Positions 24,012 through 35,334 of a DNA stretch of 64,000 bases are shown one piece after another. Both the position numbers and the translations under genes were made by a program. Position 1 is the stretch's first letter; the number at the start of each line of letters is the position of its first letter. Where the stretch lies: contig JAMYWO010000057.1 in assembly GCA_024220525.1 (NCBI GenBank), forward strand, positions 9,437-73,436, written 5' to 3'. This DNA comes from Cochliopodium minus. Lineage: Eukaryota; Discosea; Himatismenida; Cochliopodiidae. Under the pieces are notes generated by a model. The model ran no database searches, was not told where the DNA came from, and saw only the letters and a list, made by a program, of their open reading frames with translations.

Positions 24012-25940
24012 TTAATACAAAGAAATGATAGAGTGACTTTGTTTATCACTAAAACCACTTTTATCTTCGACTTCAAAATCTTGGATATTAAAGTTTGTAG
24101 CGTCAGTCGCCTCAGAAAACAAAACATGTCCACTGATATCCACTTGAGGAACGACAGTGTACAAAAGATAGACGGGAGAAATAGTGAGGAAGAGAAAAGT
24201 TCCAGAAAGCCAAACGAGGAAAGATTTTGATAAAATGGCCATCATGATAGGAATTCCAATGACAACAAAGACAAAAGAAAATAAGAAGAGATATTTCAGC
24301 ACATTTCTCATGTTGAAAGGCAAAACGAGTTGTTTATCTGTTTGCATTGTTGGAGGGGTCTTTTTGAGTAACTTGAGGATGAAGGGGATGATGTCTTCTT
24401 TCGAGATAAAGGTGACGTGGGTAGAGAAATGGTAGGTGGTGTCCCCACTTGATTTGATAATCTTCACTTTGTCGATATCTTTGAGTAAAACAGAAACAAT
24501 ATTGGTACAAGTTCCATCTAAAGAAAAATTATTTTTTTAAAATAAAAAATAAAGTTTAAAAAAAAATTTGAAGAAAAAAATTTATTTAACAAAAAAAAAA
24601 ATTTTTTACCATTAGATATTGCCATGACTCTTTTGTTTGTGATGATGTAGTTTTTCTGGTATCTGTAGGTGTTGAAAGTAAACTTTGAGACAAAAAAGTT
24701 AGGCAAGATAACAATAACGGAGATAATCCCCAAAGTTATCTTCCAACTGTTTTCTCCCTTCAACAAAACAGCCATCATCAAACAAAAAGAGAAGGGAAGC
24801 AAGGTAAGAACGATTGAAAAAATCAAGTAGAGCTTGAACACCACGTTTTTGTTGAGGTGTTCTTTAAAACTAAGCTTTTGTCCAACTTTAATTATTTTTT
24901 CTCCAGCAAGAAAATTTTTTTGGAGAAATTCTATTTGGTTTTCGTGTAATATTCCAAGTGTCATGTTTATGTTTGTTTGATCGTCCATCAGAATCCTTTT
25001 GTTGCGTTTTTTGAATAATGAGCCTATGTAGAGTTGTTTTTTGAAGATCATTACCAAAACGGAAAGAAGCAAAATAGCTGTTAAAAAAAATGTGAAAAAA
25101 TTAAAGTTTTTTTTTTTTTTTTATTTTTCATTTTTTATTTTTTTTAATTATAATTATTTTTATTATTTATTTTTTATTTTTTTTTAGATATAATTTTTTT
25201 TTATTTTTTATTTTTTATTTTTATTTTTTTAATTATAATTATTTTTATTTTTTATTTTTCATTTTTTATTTTTTATTTTTCATTTTTTATTTTATTATTT
25301 ATTTTTAATATTCATTTTTAAAGCTGTTGTTAAAATTACCCACTCCACAGCATGCGAAAACCAAGGCCATTGGATTGTCGAAGAATGTGCTTCCAGCTGG
25401 TACAAATAAGAAAAATCCTGACAAAAACAAAATCATGATGATGATCATGCAATTTGTTCTGAGATCAGCGATCTTTTTGCAATCTATGCACAAATCACTT
25501 TTCAAAAAAGATGAATCATATTCTATGTATCCTGTTAATTGATTGGAACATTCTGCGCATGATGGATGTCCATCTATTTCTTCATTTCTTTGCCATGGTC
25601 TTAGATAATGCATCCTTGATTGATAGATATGATAGAATGGGATCAATAGCAACAATATGAACCAGACTATCATCCCTGCTTTTTGATTTTTCATGCAGAT
25701 GTAGGGATTGAGGGTTAATTTCTGCAGAAAGCATTTTAATTCTTCACAATCATAGATATCTGTTGTATTGTTTGGGCAAGTTATATTATTATTTGTTGTA
25801 TTGAAGCAATATTTCTGTGTTGGGCACCAAGAACAATTGGAATTTAGACAATTTCCACAATTTTTGTAATCTCCACATTGTGTTGCCAATGAATTATAAA
25901 TAAATACAGATGACAATAGGATCAATAAACTAAATTTCAT
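24012..25940 (-). CDS. PSI-domain membrane protein with cysteine knuckle and bacterial-PH-like domain
   Basis: Three exons (25940-25344, 25082-24611, about 24520-24012), about 525 residues. MKFSLLILLSSVFIYNSLA is a signal peptide. It is followed by a PSI-like cysteine module (CGDYKNCGNCLNSNCSWC) with N-glycosylation sites, a transmembrane helix (AGMIVWFILLLLIPFYHIY), a cytosolic four-Cys knuckle (CAECSNQLTGY...DLCIDC), and two further membrane segments. The splice at donor 25343 fuses CCGV to AILLLSVLVMIFKK, which restores a clean helix. The rest looks like a bPH_2-type domain: LAGEKIIKVGQKLSF, two membrane spans, then YIITNKRVMAISNG and VLLKDIDKVKII. Two more hydrophobic helices and an acidic C terminus end it. 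Inference: a multi-span membrane sensor or lipid-associated protein. Function unknown. Confidence 0.75.
25085..25340. repeat. T-rich low-complexity intron sequence
   Basis: ATTTTT-type units and poly-T fill the intron between exons 1 and 2 of the PSI-domain gene. No coding content. Confidence 0.75.
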
Positions 25941-26108
25941 TTTTTTTTTTTTTTTTTTTTTATTAAATTTTTTTTTTTTTTATTTTTCTATTTATCTTTT
26001 TATTTTTCTTTGGAATTTTCTTTTTCCAATAAAGAATTTTCTATTCATAGAATCACAAATCTCTCAAACTCAAAAAAAAAAATCTTGGTGACCTCTTTTA
26101 TATACACT

Positions 26109-26685
26109 TTAATTATTATTTAACAAAAATTCATATTCTTTTTTATCTTCTATAATATCCAATTGGATGATTTGATCATTATCTTGATTTTTATTTTGAA
26201 TATTTATCAATAGCTCTTTATTCTTGCTCACAGAGAAATGAATTCCTTTTTGACAATATACAGTGTTCAATTCATTAATTTTGAGCTTTAAATCAATCAT
26301 CATCTTGTTGATTCTTCTAATAAATATTATCACTATCATCATAATGGCCACAGCCTCAAGGAATACATAAATTAAAATAAATAGCATGAATTTCCCATTT
26401 GTAATCAAAGTCAAGCTCACCACTATGATGGGCATCAATACAAACATTGGCAATATAAAATATATTCCAATGAGATTCACTATTCCAACCACTTTGTTAA
26501 CAGATTGTATGGTATTTTTATATTCAATTTCATTTAACTGTGTGAAAAAACGAATTAAAATAAATACAAAACGAATAATTAAATATATTTAATTTTACAA
26601 TTCCTTCAAATTCAACATTTAAATATTCTTCATTATATCTGAATCTTGTTCCAGATTTTTCCAATGGGATGATGATTTGATTCAT
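26109..26685 (-). CDS. GOLGA7/ERF4-like protein (palmitoyltransferase accessory subunit), tentative
   Basis: Two exons, about 165 residues. The N terminus, IPLEKSGTRFRYNEEYLNVEF, is followed by LNEIEYKNTIQSVNKVVG, two hydrophobic segments, and INELNTVYCQKGIHFSVSKN with a short beta-like end (LLINIQ, IIQLDII). The order (an S-G-T-R stretch, a helix with N at its end, hydrophobic middle, then N-x-x-Y-x-x-x-G-I) is what is known of the GOLGA7/Erf4 family, which partners DHHC palmitoyltransferases such as ZDHHC9/Erf2. The two membrane-like segments are stronger than in human GOLGA7. The assignment rests on pattern only. A generic small membrane protein is the alternative. Confidence 0.5.
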
Positions 26686-26927
26686 TCTTTTTTTTTTTTT
26701 TTTATTTTTTTAAATTGAAAAATCTCTTTTTAACTTTAAATCCCTCAAATTTCTTTAAACTAAAAAAATATTCCTAAAGGTCAATTTTTATTCCCCAACA
26801 TAAAATGAAATTTCTAAATTTTTTTTCTTCAACAATTAATATCTTTAAGCTCTAATGTTATATTTAAAAAGAAAACAATTTGCTGGAAATTTAAATAAAA
26901 ATAATTTCACACGAATAATAAAAAAAT

Positions 26928-27959
26928 TCAATTATATTCTTCAATGTCTTCAGAATCAAAGTGGATGTTCCTCGAAAGAGTGTTCTCTTTTTTAAGATCG
27001 CATCCAAGAGTAGGACCAACAGAGAGAACAAGTACAACAGTCAAAAAACAAGACAACATGGTATAAGCAAAATAAAACACAGGTTGGGTAACACCAGGCC
27101 AAGAAGGAGTAGTTTTGGAAGGCCACAATGAATTACTATTTTCTGCATTATGAATGAAAACAGACAACAAAACACAACCCTTGTTTTTGTTAACGACATA
27201 TGCCATTATGATGGACGTGCTAAGTGAAAACAAACAAAAGGTGAACAAATTGAGTTTATTTTGATTAAGTCCGTCTACGAAAAAAGCAGGTAAATGCCAA
27301 GGACCCCAAACTGTTCCTATAATAATTTAAGATTAGTTTATTTCTATAAAAAATTTTTTTTTTACCCACTATCATTGCTGAAATTAAAGGAGCCACGTTT
27401 GTCAAATATGGATAATTTCTGGCAATAGATCTTTGCAATCTTGGCTGTAAAAAACCTCTCCAACCAAACTCCTCACTTACAGCTCCAATAGGCAAAGCAA
27501 TCAACTAAAAATTTGATTAAAAAAAAGATTTATTTATGATTGAAAAACTTGGAAATTTCTTGCCCATTTCAATAAAAATTTTGATATTGATGTGGATGGA
27601 ATCAATTCTTTACCTCCAAAATATTGATAGATCCCAATCGCAATGAAATCCATGAAATAGACACCAATCAAGGAAAATACCCAGAAGCCTATGTTTATTT
27701 TTGATAACTTTTTCAGTGAAAAACTATTTAAAAAAAATTTCTTTAGTCCCTCTTTGCCATCTATTGCTGCAGTCAAGATAATCGCCATCAATGTGGGCCC
27801 CCAAGAGATCAATATCAAGATTATGAAGATCCAGGGTGCTTGGAGGATTGTTTTCACCTTGTGTCCTATTCCAATCATGGTAAATCCTATTCCATATGAA
27901 TATAAAAACACAAAAATGAGATATGCAATTGATCCATCAAAATATTTTAATAATTTCAT
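26928..27959 (-). CDS. CPBP-family (CAAX/ABI) intramembrane metalloprotease
   Basis: Three exons, about 290 residues, with about eight hydrophobic segments from MKLLKYFDGSIAYLIFVFLY onward. The three family motifs are intact: SEEFGWRGFLQPRLQ (motif 1, EExxxR), GTVWGPWHLPAFF (motif 2, ending in the metal-binding His) and SVFIHNAEN (motif 3, HxxN). Introns lie just before LIALPIG and between motifs 1 and 2. Known of the family: membrane-embedded glutamate-type or metal-assisted endopeptidases, including CAAX prenyl protease Rce1 and bacterial ABI proteins. The GWRGFLQPRLQ / WGPWHLP wording is closer to bacterial CPBP proteins than to eukaryotic Rce1, so acquisition from bacteria followed by intron gain is plausible but unproven. 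Confidence 0.85.
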
Positions 27960-28446
27960 TTTTTTTTTAATAAATGATCTCTTTGGAAATCTCCGATTAC
28001 CAAGTCTATATCATTCTATATTTTATTGTTTTGCGTTCTATGAAATTGATATATATTTTCCTGAAAAAAATTTTCTCTTAAAATCATTTTTTTTGAATTA
28101 TTCAAATAATTTTTAAACTCTTATTATTATAAGACTTTTGAATCATCTTTCATTGGAGTTTTGGATGTAGGATAATAGTTCCAATTTGAACAAAGGGAGG
28201 TCAATTTTTTCAAAAACTCGTATTTTATTTTGTTTTGATTTGAAGTTTAAAAAAAAATTTTAAAAGTTTGTTAATCTTAGTGTAGTTTAAAGATAAAGAT
28301 CAAAGTTAAATTAAGCGTAAAACTATAACATTCTAGGTTAACAAATCAAGAATTAAGTTGAAAACTATTCAACAGTTTATGGTCATAATTTGTATAAAAA
28401 TATGAATATTATTTGAATATGGCTTTTATTCAATTTAGGTAAATAT
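27960..28446. other. Intergenic region without recognisable features
   Basis: 487 bp between the start of the protease gene and the end of the next minus-strand gene. It holds T-runs and A/T-rich unique sequence. No RNA gene or coding exon seen. Confidence 0.4.
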
Positions 28447-29425
28447 TTAAGAGAAATATTCAATCTTTTTTAAAATTTCTAAAATGATCACTTTGGGAAT
28501 CCTTACGATACCTTGTTTTTGAAGTCTCTTACAAACAAACAAAAAGTAGAGAACCATTTCCTGAAATTTTTTTCCGAAATAAAGATGTTTTTCAGTCGAC
28601 CAAGTGTAAAAAAAAAACTCTATTTCATATCTGTCTTTATCATGTACAACATCCAACGCAAATATCCAATCAGTAAATCCACTCGGGATTGGAAATGTTT
28701 TATCTTCAAAATTTTTTACGACATCACCATCCCTTTTTTTTAATTATTTAGTTATTTTTTTATTTTTAATTGACATTTTTTCACCTTGAAAAAGTAAGAT
28801 TATTTTGGCTATAGTCAACTTTTACAGTGAATTTTTTGTAAGTTGTAGTTGAGTACCAATTTCCCCAAACATTGGACAAGTTTTTTCCCATTTCATCCAA
28901 ATAAAATGTATCACTCCATGGTGAGTAAAATATTCCCTTTGAAATATATGATATTATTATAGAAATTAGATTCATATGAAATTGTTTTGTATAAATCTTT
29001 ATCGAGCAAAAACCAAGAATCTCATCAAAATATTTTCTTTCTAAATCATAAGATAAGTTATTCTCGTGAATAATGATTCCAAAATCATTTGCATTATAAA
29101 GAGAAAGTGGTTTCAATTGCAATTTTCATATAAAAATATCACATATTTCAAATGAATTTTTTTTATAAACTCCATTTACCTTTTTATTTGTGGCACAATA
29201 GTTAGATAAATTTCCATTTATATCAAAGTTCGTCTTTGGCATAATTCCAAATAATGTTTGTGCAGGACCTGTATACAATATGGTTATTCTCATTTCCATA
29301 GAGCAAGGGATGATGGATGTGCCAATTCCACAATCGAATTTATTATGTCCATTTTTGGTGATTATATAATTATTTTCTTTCTTTTTATCCAATTTGAGAC
29401 TTTTATTAAAATCCAGAAAATCCAT
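28447..29425 (-). CDS. Unrecognised protein ending in a recurrent W/F/LPK C-terminal box
   Basis: Start ATG at 29425 (MDFLDFNKSLKLDKKKE). Coding-like sequence runs to a donor at 28784, and a second exon (28732-28447) ends the protein, about 310 residues. The middle has beta-rich wording (FTVKVDYSQNNLTFSRDGD; PSGFTDWIFALDVVHD) suggesting a SPRY-like or jelly-roll fold, but I cannot assign it. The C terminus carries WSTEKHLYFGKKFQEMV, then FLF and VRIPKVIILEILKKI, a box shared with two other genes here. An in-frame TGA lies at 29128-29126. Either it belongs to an intron running from the GTAAAT donor near 29184 to a CACGAG acceptor near 29055 (this keeps frame), or the gene carries a nonsense change or sequencing error; the flanking sequence looks coding. 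Confidence 0.55.
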
Positions 29426-29520
29426 TTTTTATTTCAAAATAATAAAAATAAAAACAATCTTAAAAATAAAAATAAAAAAATTGAAAATGTTTTTGAAAAC
29501 GAAATTGTTTTTTGTTCAAA

Positions 29521-29920
29521 ATTGAAATATTAGATGAGAATGAAAGAAATATCAAACAAAAATATTTTGTTTTAGAATGGGTTGAAGGAGATAATTTGGG
29601 AAATTTTTCTCCTAAAAAATTGATTTCTCAAAATAAATTTGAAAATGGAAAACTTTTTTGTGAAATGATGATTTATTTGTTTCAACAACAATTTTATTTT
29701 TGTTGATTTTGGAAGTTCACATTTTATTGGAGAGAATGGATTTGAAAAAGTAAAAACAAACACTCCTGATTTTAGCCTTCCTGAACAAAATACAATGTTT
29801 TTCGAGTGATTTTTATTCATTGGGAATAACATTTGATGTTGTTTTGAAAATTATTGAACAAAACTTTGGAAAATTTAATTTATCAAGTGAAATGATTCAA
29901 AGAATGAAAAAGAAAAAAAT
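29521..29920 (+). pseudogene. Decayed protein-kinase fragment
   Basis: The sequence reads YFVLEWVEGDNLGNFSP (kinase hinge and start of the C-lobe). After loss of the region that should hold the HRD catalytic loop, and in another frame, it continues as FVDFGSSHFIGENGFEKV (DFG motif) with a PEQN (APE-like) element. After one more frame change comes SDFYSLGITFDVVLKII, the conserved D-x-Y-S-L-G segment of kinase helix F. No N-lobe is present. The hinge wording is close to that of the intact Roco kinase in this window (IVLQWISGNALTNI), so it may derive from a related kinase. It has at least two frame breaks and one internal deletion, so it cannot encode an active enzyme. Confidence 0.7.
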
Positions 29921-29997
29921 GAAGAAAGAATTGGAGTTAATGAATGTATTCAAATCATAAAATCAAAATACAATGACATTCCTCTTTTAAAAAACAN

Positions 29998-30180
29998 ATT
30001 TTTTATTTTTTATTTTTTATTTTTTATTTTTTATTTTTTATTTTTTATTTTTTATTTTTTATTATTTATTATTTTTTTAATTTTTTATTTATTTTTATAT
30101 TTTATTTCTTTTATTTCATTCTTATTTTAATTCACTATTTTATTCAAAAATAATATTTTATTTTTATTTAAATTTTTTTT
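29998..30180. repeat. (ATTTTTT)n tract and T-rich low-complexity sequence
   Basis: Nine or so heptamer copies follow a single undetermined base at about 29997 and grade into irregular T-rich sequence. The N suggests an assembly difficulty at the tract. Confidence 0.85.
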
Positions 30181-30203
30181 TATTTTTTAAATTCGTTTTT
30201 TTA

Positions 30204-30431
30204 CCATGTCACAAACACCCGTTTTAGAATCAGGCAAAGTATGAAAATGTAAACGAGCATGATTGGCACTTTCCAATAAAAGAAGAAAGTCAACACTTTT
30301 ACCGGAAATGGGGAAATTGACATTAATCATTTTTTCCTTGTACATTTCTTCCAAAACTTTTTTTCCATAACAACTCGTTATTTGCTTGGCTGTTGCATGA
30401 AAAGGATCAAAGTATAATTCTGTACACGAAT
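30204..30431 (-). pseudogene. Orphan exon, possibly the detached end of the upstream glycosyltransferase-like gene
   Basis: After an AG acceptor (TTTAAATAAAAG) there is an open frame of good coding composition: SCTELYFDPFHATAKQITSC, KVLEEMYKEKMINVNFPISG, then FLLLLESANHARLHFH and a stop after VKKRI. It needs one base carried over from a preceding exon, but no GT donor of usable phase exists between it and the stop of the upstream gene at about 30516. It has no suitable start of its own. Either the upstream gene lost its junction, or a non-canonical splice is used. The domain is not recognised. Confidence 0.4.
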
Positions 30432-30515
30432 CTTTTATTTAAATGAAAACTTTAATATGTTGAGATAAACACTGTAAGTGAGTATAATATTGTTTTCTTA
30501 TGAAAAATATGGGAT

Positions 30516-31386
30516 TCAATTTAGAATCTTTGATGGATTTAGAATATTATAATCTTTGATGAATGTCAAAATTTGCACCATAAAATTTGGATATACTAGT
30601 ATTGATCCAATTATCTTGATCATTTGTATATTTTGATTTATATTGATCCTATTATCGATCATTTTTACTGCAAAATTTTCTTTACCATCCCATACTGTCA
30701 CCCACAATGATTTATTTGAACATTCTTTTTCGAAATAATTCCATGGATTCTTTCTTCCTACATAGACATCACTATCACTAAGCATTATATGTCTTTGAAG
30801 TGCCAATTAAAATTAAATAATAAAATTTAAAAGATTGTTACTGATATGTGTGATACAATTCAAATTGTTTGACAAATTGTTCAACCACAAATAATCTTTC
30901 ATCATGTAATGTGACATACTGAATCATTTTGGCATCAAATTGTACTTGCAAAGAATTTTCCCAACCCTCACAAATAGAAATGGGGGAATCAGAAGTGTGG
31001 ATGGTAATCAAGCCTTCATTAAAGTTTTTGGAAGATCTACATAAAGGTTCTGCAAATTTATTCAATTGATCATCTTTCAAGTTTTTATCAGACCAATGAT
31101 CCACTTGATTAGTGATTAATACTTGAAAGATTATATTCTTTGTTTTTGGAAACGTTCCATTATTGAGGAATTTAAATTTATAATTTGCCATTTCTATCCA
31201 GGCAGCATTTTTGGGAAAATTTGCTTGAGGATTAAATGTTGTTTTTGATTTAGGTGTTTGAAGGGTGATAAGATTGAAATTCGAATCTGGTATTTTTGTG
31301 TAGAGTGAATACATAAAGAAAAAAAAGATGATAAAACCGATATATACAATGTACTTTATCTTCATTTTTTTTTTTTTTAAAATCAT
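30516..31386 (-). CDS. Type II membrane protein with a DxD motif, glycosyltransferase-like
   Basis: Start MILKKKKMKIKYIVYIGFII (a second ATG lies 8 codons in), a short basic cytosolic end and one membrane anchor, as in Golgi type II enzymes. A single intron (about 30843-30795) joins YHTYQ to HIMLSDSDVYVGRKNPW. The DSD in this context (hydrophobic strand, D-x-D, then V/Y) resembles the nucleotide-sugar and metal-binding DxD of glycosyltransferases. The frame stops at SKILN about 90 residues after the motif, inside a short duplicated stretch (ATCAAAGATT twice), giving about 275 residues. That is short for such an enzyme, so the gene may be C-terminally truncated (see the orphan exon). The family is not assigned. 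Confidence 0.55.
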
Positions 31387-31414
31387 TTTTTTTTTTTTAA
31401 AAAATCATTTAATT

Positions 31415-33338
31415 TTATAAATCATAATAATTGATAGATATCAAATTGATAATTATCAACTGAATGGGTTTGGGAAGTTTCAAATTTTTGTGAAAATTAC
31501 AACAAAACAAAAAAATGTTGACTTTATCACGGAAAGACTTGGGGTAAATGAGGTGGTTTTCTTTGTCCCACAATGTTTGTTTTTCTTCATACAAATTTGT
31601 AAGCTTTGTGATGACATCTATGCCATGTTGTTTTGCCAACCCAGTGATCGTTTCACCCTAAACAAAAAAATATAAAAATTAAAAATTAAAAATTAAAAAT
31701 TAAAAATTAAATAAAAAAAAATTTTAAAAAAGAAAAATTTACTTGTAAATTAACTAATTTGTAATTATAATGAAAAGAAATGAGGATGACAACTAGTTTT
31801 AAGTAATTATCATAAGAAGAAAACTTTTCTTGAATCAATAAATGAAGAACAGTCCTCTTTGAATAATCAACGATGTTGGGGTTAAATCCATAGTCAAGAA
31901 TTTTCAGAATAAATTTGAAATTAGAAGACTGTACAGAGTCGTAAAACATCTCAAAATTGTTCATGAAAATTGTCTTATTTGCTCCTAAAGTAAAAAAATT
32001 ATAAATAAACTTTCTATCATTTTTTTATTTTATTTTTATTTTTTATTTTTATTTTATTTTATTTTTTATTTTTTATTTTTATTTATTTTATTTTTTATTT
32101 TTTATTTTTATTTTTTTTTATTTACCATTCTCAATTAAAAGCTTGATTATAGAGAAATTTTTGGCTTTACAAGAAACATCTAAAGAAGTATCCTTCTCAG
32201 ATTGTGAAAGCTCTTTCTCCAAAAAAAATTTGACAATTCTTTTTTTCGCTGATTTATTCTCACATATCTTTGGTAATAAAATAAAATAAAAAATAAAAAA
32301 ATATAAAAATAAATATATAAAAATAAAAAATAAAAAATTTGAAATAAAATATAAAAAATAAAAAATTAAATAAAAAATAAAATCATAATTTACAATAGGT
32401 AAAATGGGTTTGAGAGAAATATCATTATTGGGGGTTATCAATTTCAAAGTCCTTAATGAGAGGTTTTTGTTGAGAGCATAAATATGTATGGGAAACCAAC
32501 TTTTGTTGTTGGGAACATTTGGGAAAACTAAAAAAATTGAAATTAAAAAAAATAAAATATTAAAAAATAAAATAATAAATGGGGTTTTAACTTTTAGCTT
32601 CTAATAAAATTTTGACTAAGGAATGAGTCATGTTGGGGTTGAGAAAAGCACTATGCAAACAAATTTCAGAGTTATCATTTTTGGAGTTGATGTTGGCTCC
32701 ATTGTTTAAAAGCAAATTTAGGATTTTGGAATTAATTCTTTCGTTTTTACAGGCGAAATGAAGGATTCCGTTGGAAAAATAATCAATACTTTTCACATCT
32801 GCTTTTTCTTTTATCAATAATTCTATTATTTCCAATTTTAAATCTTTATTTTTAAGTGCAAACATTATGGGTGTAGATTTCAACTAAATTTTTATAAAAG
32901 GATAATATAGTTAAATAGAAGGATATATGAATCATTTAATGTTATACCTTTGATGGGAAATTTATATTTGATCCATTCTTTAATAGATATTCGATTGATT
33001 CCACTGTAGAATTTGAATTCAAACACTCTAAGTGCAATGGTATGATATGATCGATTGAATGAATATTCAAATCAGCTTGATTAACATTGTACAATAAAAT
33101 AATCCTATTCATATGAATATGAAAAACCAAAAATATTACCTTTATTTTCAATCAAATATTTTGCACATTCTGAATCACCCTGATTATTTTGGACGAGCTT
33201 ATAAATTGCAGTTTGTGAGTTTTTATCAGCATAATTAATATTTGCTTTATTCTCAATGAGATTCTTAATTAAGGATAGATCCGAGTTCAATTTGGAACAT
33301 TCTTTTAAAAGATCCAAATCAAATTCATTTGAAATCAT
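31415..33338 (-). CDS. Ankyrin-repeat protein with W/F/LPK C-terminal box
   Basis: Start MISNEFDLDLLKECSKLNSD at 33338. At least seven exons encode ankyrin repeats, for example YADKNSQTAIYKLVQNNQGD, SIDHIIPLHLECLNSNS, DYFSNGILHFACKNERIN and YSKRTVLHLLIQEK. Several introns hold T- or A-rich tracts (about 31680-31735, 32010-32120 and 32280-32395). The last exon has WDKENHLIYPKSFRDKV, then FLF and LKLPKPIQLIIINLI, aligning with the C-terminal box of the genes at 28447-29425 and 48403-49751. About 450 residues. Inferred: a soluble scaffold in which the repeats bind a partner and the box recruits something common to the box family. It starts only 25 bp from the end of the neighbouring gene on the same strand. 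Confidence 0.75.
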
Positions 33339-33363
33339 ATTCTTTTTTTTTTTTAATTTTAAA

Positions 33364-35271
33364 TTAATTCAAATTTTTAATTTTGAAATCTTTGCTTTCC
33401 TTTATCCTTCTGAATCTTTGCATCAAAACATAAATCAAATACAAATCAATGACGACCATAACAACGAGAAAGGAAATAACAGAAAAAAAAATGACGATGA
33501 TGAATTGTCGAGAATAACCATTATTCACTGAAAAACTGTTCTGAGAAAAGTTGTCAAAATTTTTTTCAATTAAAAAATAGTTTGAACTTTTAAGGGTGCA
33601 CGCTTTGGATGTACATTTGGATGTGTATCCTGACGTGTCGTATTTTGTGACGGAAACATTGAATGAAACATAGTATGATCCGAATCCAAACATATTTTTA
33701 AAGTAAACAAATTGTGTCTTGTTGAATGTTAGTGATATCTAAAAAAATAAAAAAGAAATATTAAAAAAAATTTTATTTTTAATTAATAATATCAGGCAAA
33801 ATTTATTATATGAAAAAAAAGAAAAGAAAAATAATACAGGAGTTTGAAGTTGGTCACACTGGTAAGATTGTTGAAATTGTCGATAAATTTTGGAAAGGTT
33901 TCTGAAAGAAAGATAATCACAATCACACACAAAAAAATTGAAAGGAACATCAGAGTCAACGTAGAGAGAGGAAGAGGGATGAAACACCATGGTGAGATTT
34001 TCCGTATTTGCTTTGTCTGTTATTTTGAAAAATATGTTTTCCCTGCTATTAATTACTGGTTTTTTATCAAAAGAGTATGAAACAAAATCTAAATTATTAA
34101 AAAAAAAAAATTTTTTTTAATAAGAAATCAATTTAGAAAATAAAAGTAAAAATAAATTTAAAAAATGAAATTAATATTTTACAAAAAAAAAAAAAAAAAG
34201 TAACCATCCGAAGAATCACTAATGAAACTATAAGATTTGAAACGATCTCTCTCTAACAAAAATTGCCCGCCATATAAATAACCATCAGCAGAATCATTGA
34301 CGTTGACAACGAAATAGACTAAAACCAAAATGACAAGAATGAAAGCAAATAAAAGAACAAAAAACCACAAAAAAGCGAAAAGTTTTTTAGTTTCTTCAGA
34401 AGTGCACTCTGTTTTTGGCTGTTCTTTTACAAGCAATACTGAAAAATGAATAACAAAATTTAAAATTTAAATAAAAAATAAATAAGCATTTAAATAAATT
34501 CTATATTAAGGGATGAGAATTTAAATGGTAAATTTTAACCTGTGTTTGTGTCTGTTACTCCTTCTCCCAATAAATAAGATGAATCTTCAGTGTGGAATTT
34601 TACTATTATTATGGTTCCTAAAAAAACGTTGAATTAAAAAAAAAAAGGTTTAATTTAAATTATTATATATTGATATATAGAATGAAAATAAGAGGTGGAT
34701 CACCCAAAATAAATAAAAGAAAATTCATGATCAATCCGCATAAAATGAACAACAATTTATCAAGCCAGATCATCACAGAGTATGATTTAATGATGATAAT
34801 AATAGATAGAATGATCACATAACACGATACAGTTGTATAGATAGTGGTAAAGATGTTGAAAAAGATTCTGAATCTTTTATTGTCAGTGAATTTGAATCTG
34901 TGTGTCACATAATTCATCGTTATTGAAAAAAACATTGTTATCAAGAGGAATGCAAGATAGAGTATACTTTTATCCGAACCCATTATTTTGGTTAAATCCT
35001 GTTATATAAAGATATCAAGAAAATATGAAGAACAAAGTAATTTTACAGTCATTATGATACCAAAGTAGAGGATATTCTGATTCAATACACTAACCACCAT
35101 ATGTATTTTCGATAATCTTTTTTGATTGAATGTTGATTCCTCGTCTTTGAAAATAGAATGATTTTTGAAGGAATTGACAAGTGTCAATGTGACCGAAAAC
35201 AATCCATAGATGATAACAGGAATGGAATAGGATACTATTTTAACAAATATATCCCCTGAAGTGGTGCCCAT
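33364..35271 (-). CDS. Multi-span membrane protein with extracellular domain, unrecognised
   Basis: Six exons, about 470 residues, start MGTTSGDIFVKIVSYSIP. The N-terminal half has about five hydrophobic helices (IVSYSIPVIIYGLFSVTLTL; ILYLAFLLITMFFSITM; VSCYVIILSIIIIIKSY; WLDKLLFILCGLIMNFLLFI). After a linker there is another strong helix (LFAFLWFFVLLFAFILVILV), then a roughly 190-residue beta-type region with N-glycosylation sites and paired cysteines (FFVCDCDYL; SKCTSKACTLK). A last helix (QFIIVIFFSVISFLVVMVVI) and a short basic tail end it. No family recognised. Inferred: a plasma-membrane or secretory-pathway protein, perhaps a receptor. The intron at about 34979-35047 joins GIIMT to DLTKIMGSD. 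Confidence 0.65.
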
Positions 35272-35334
35272 AAAATTTAAAGTATTTAAGTCCTATGTTG
35301 CAATTTTTTTTTATTTTTTTTATTTATAGATAAA

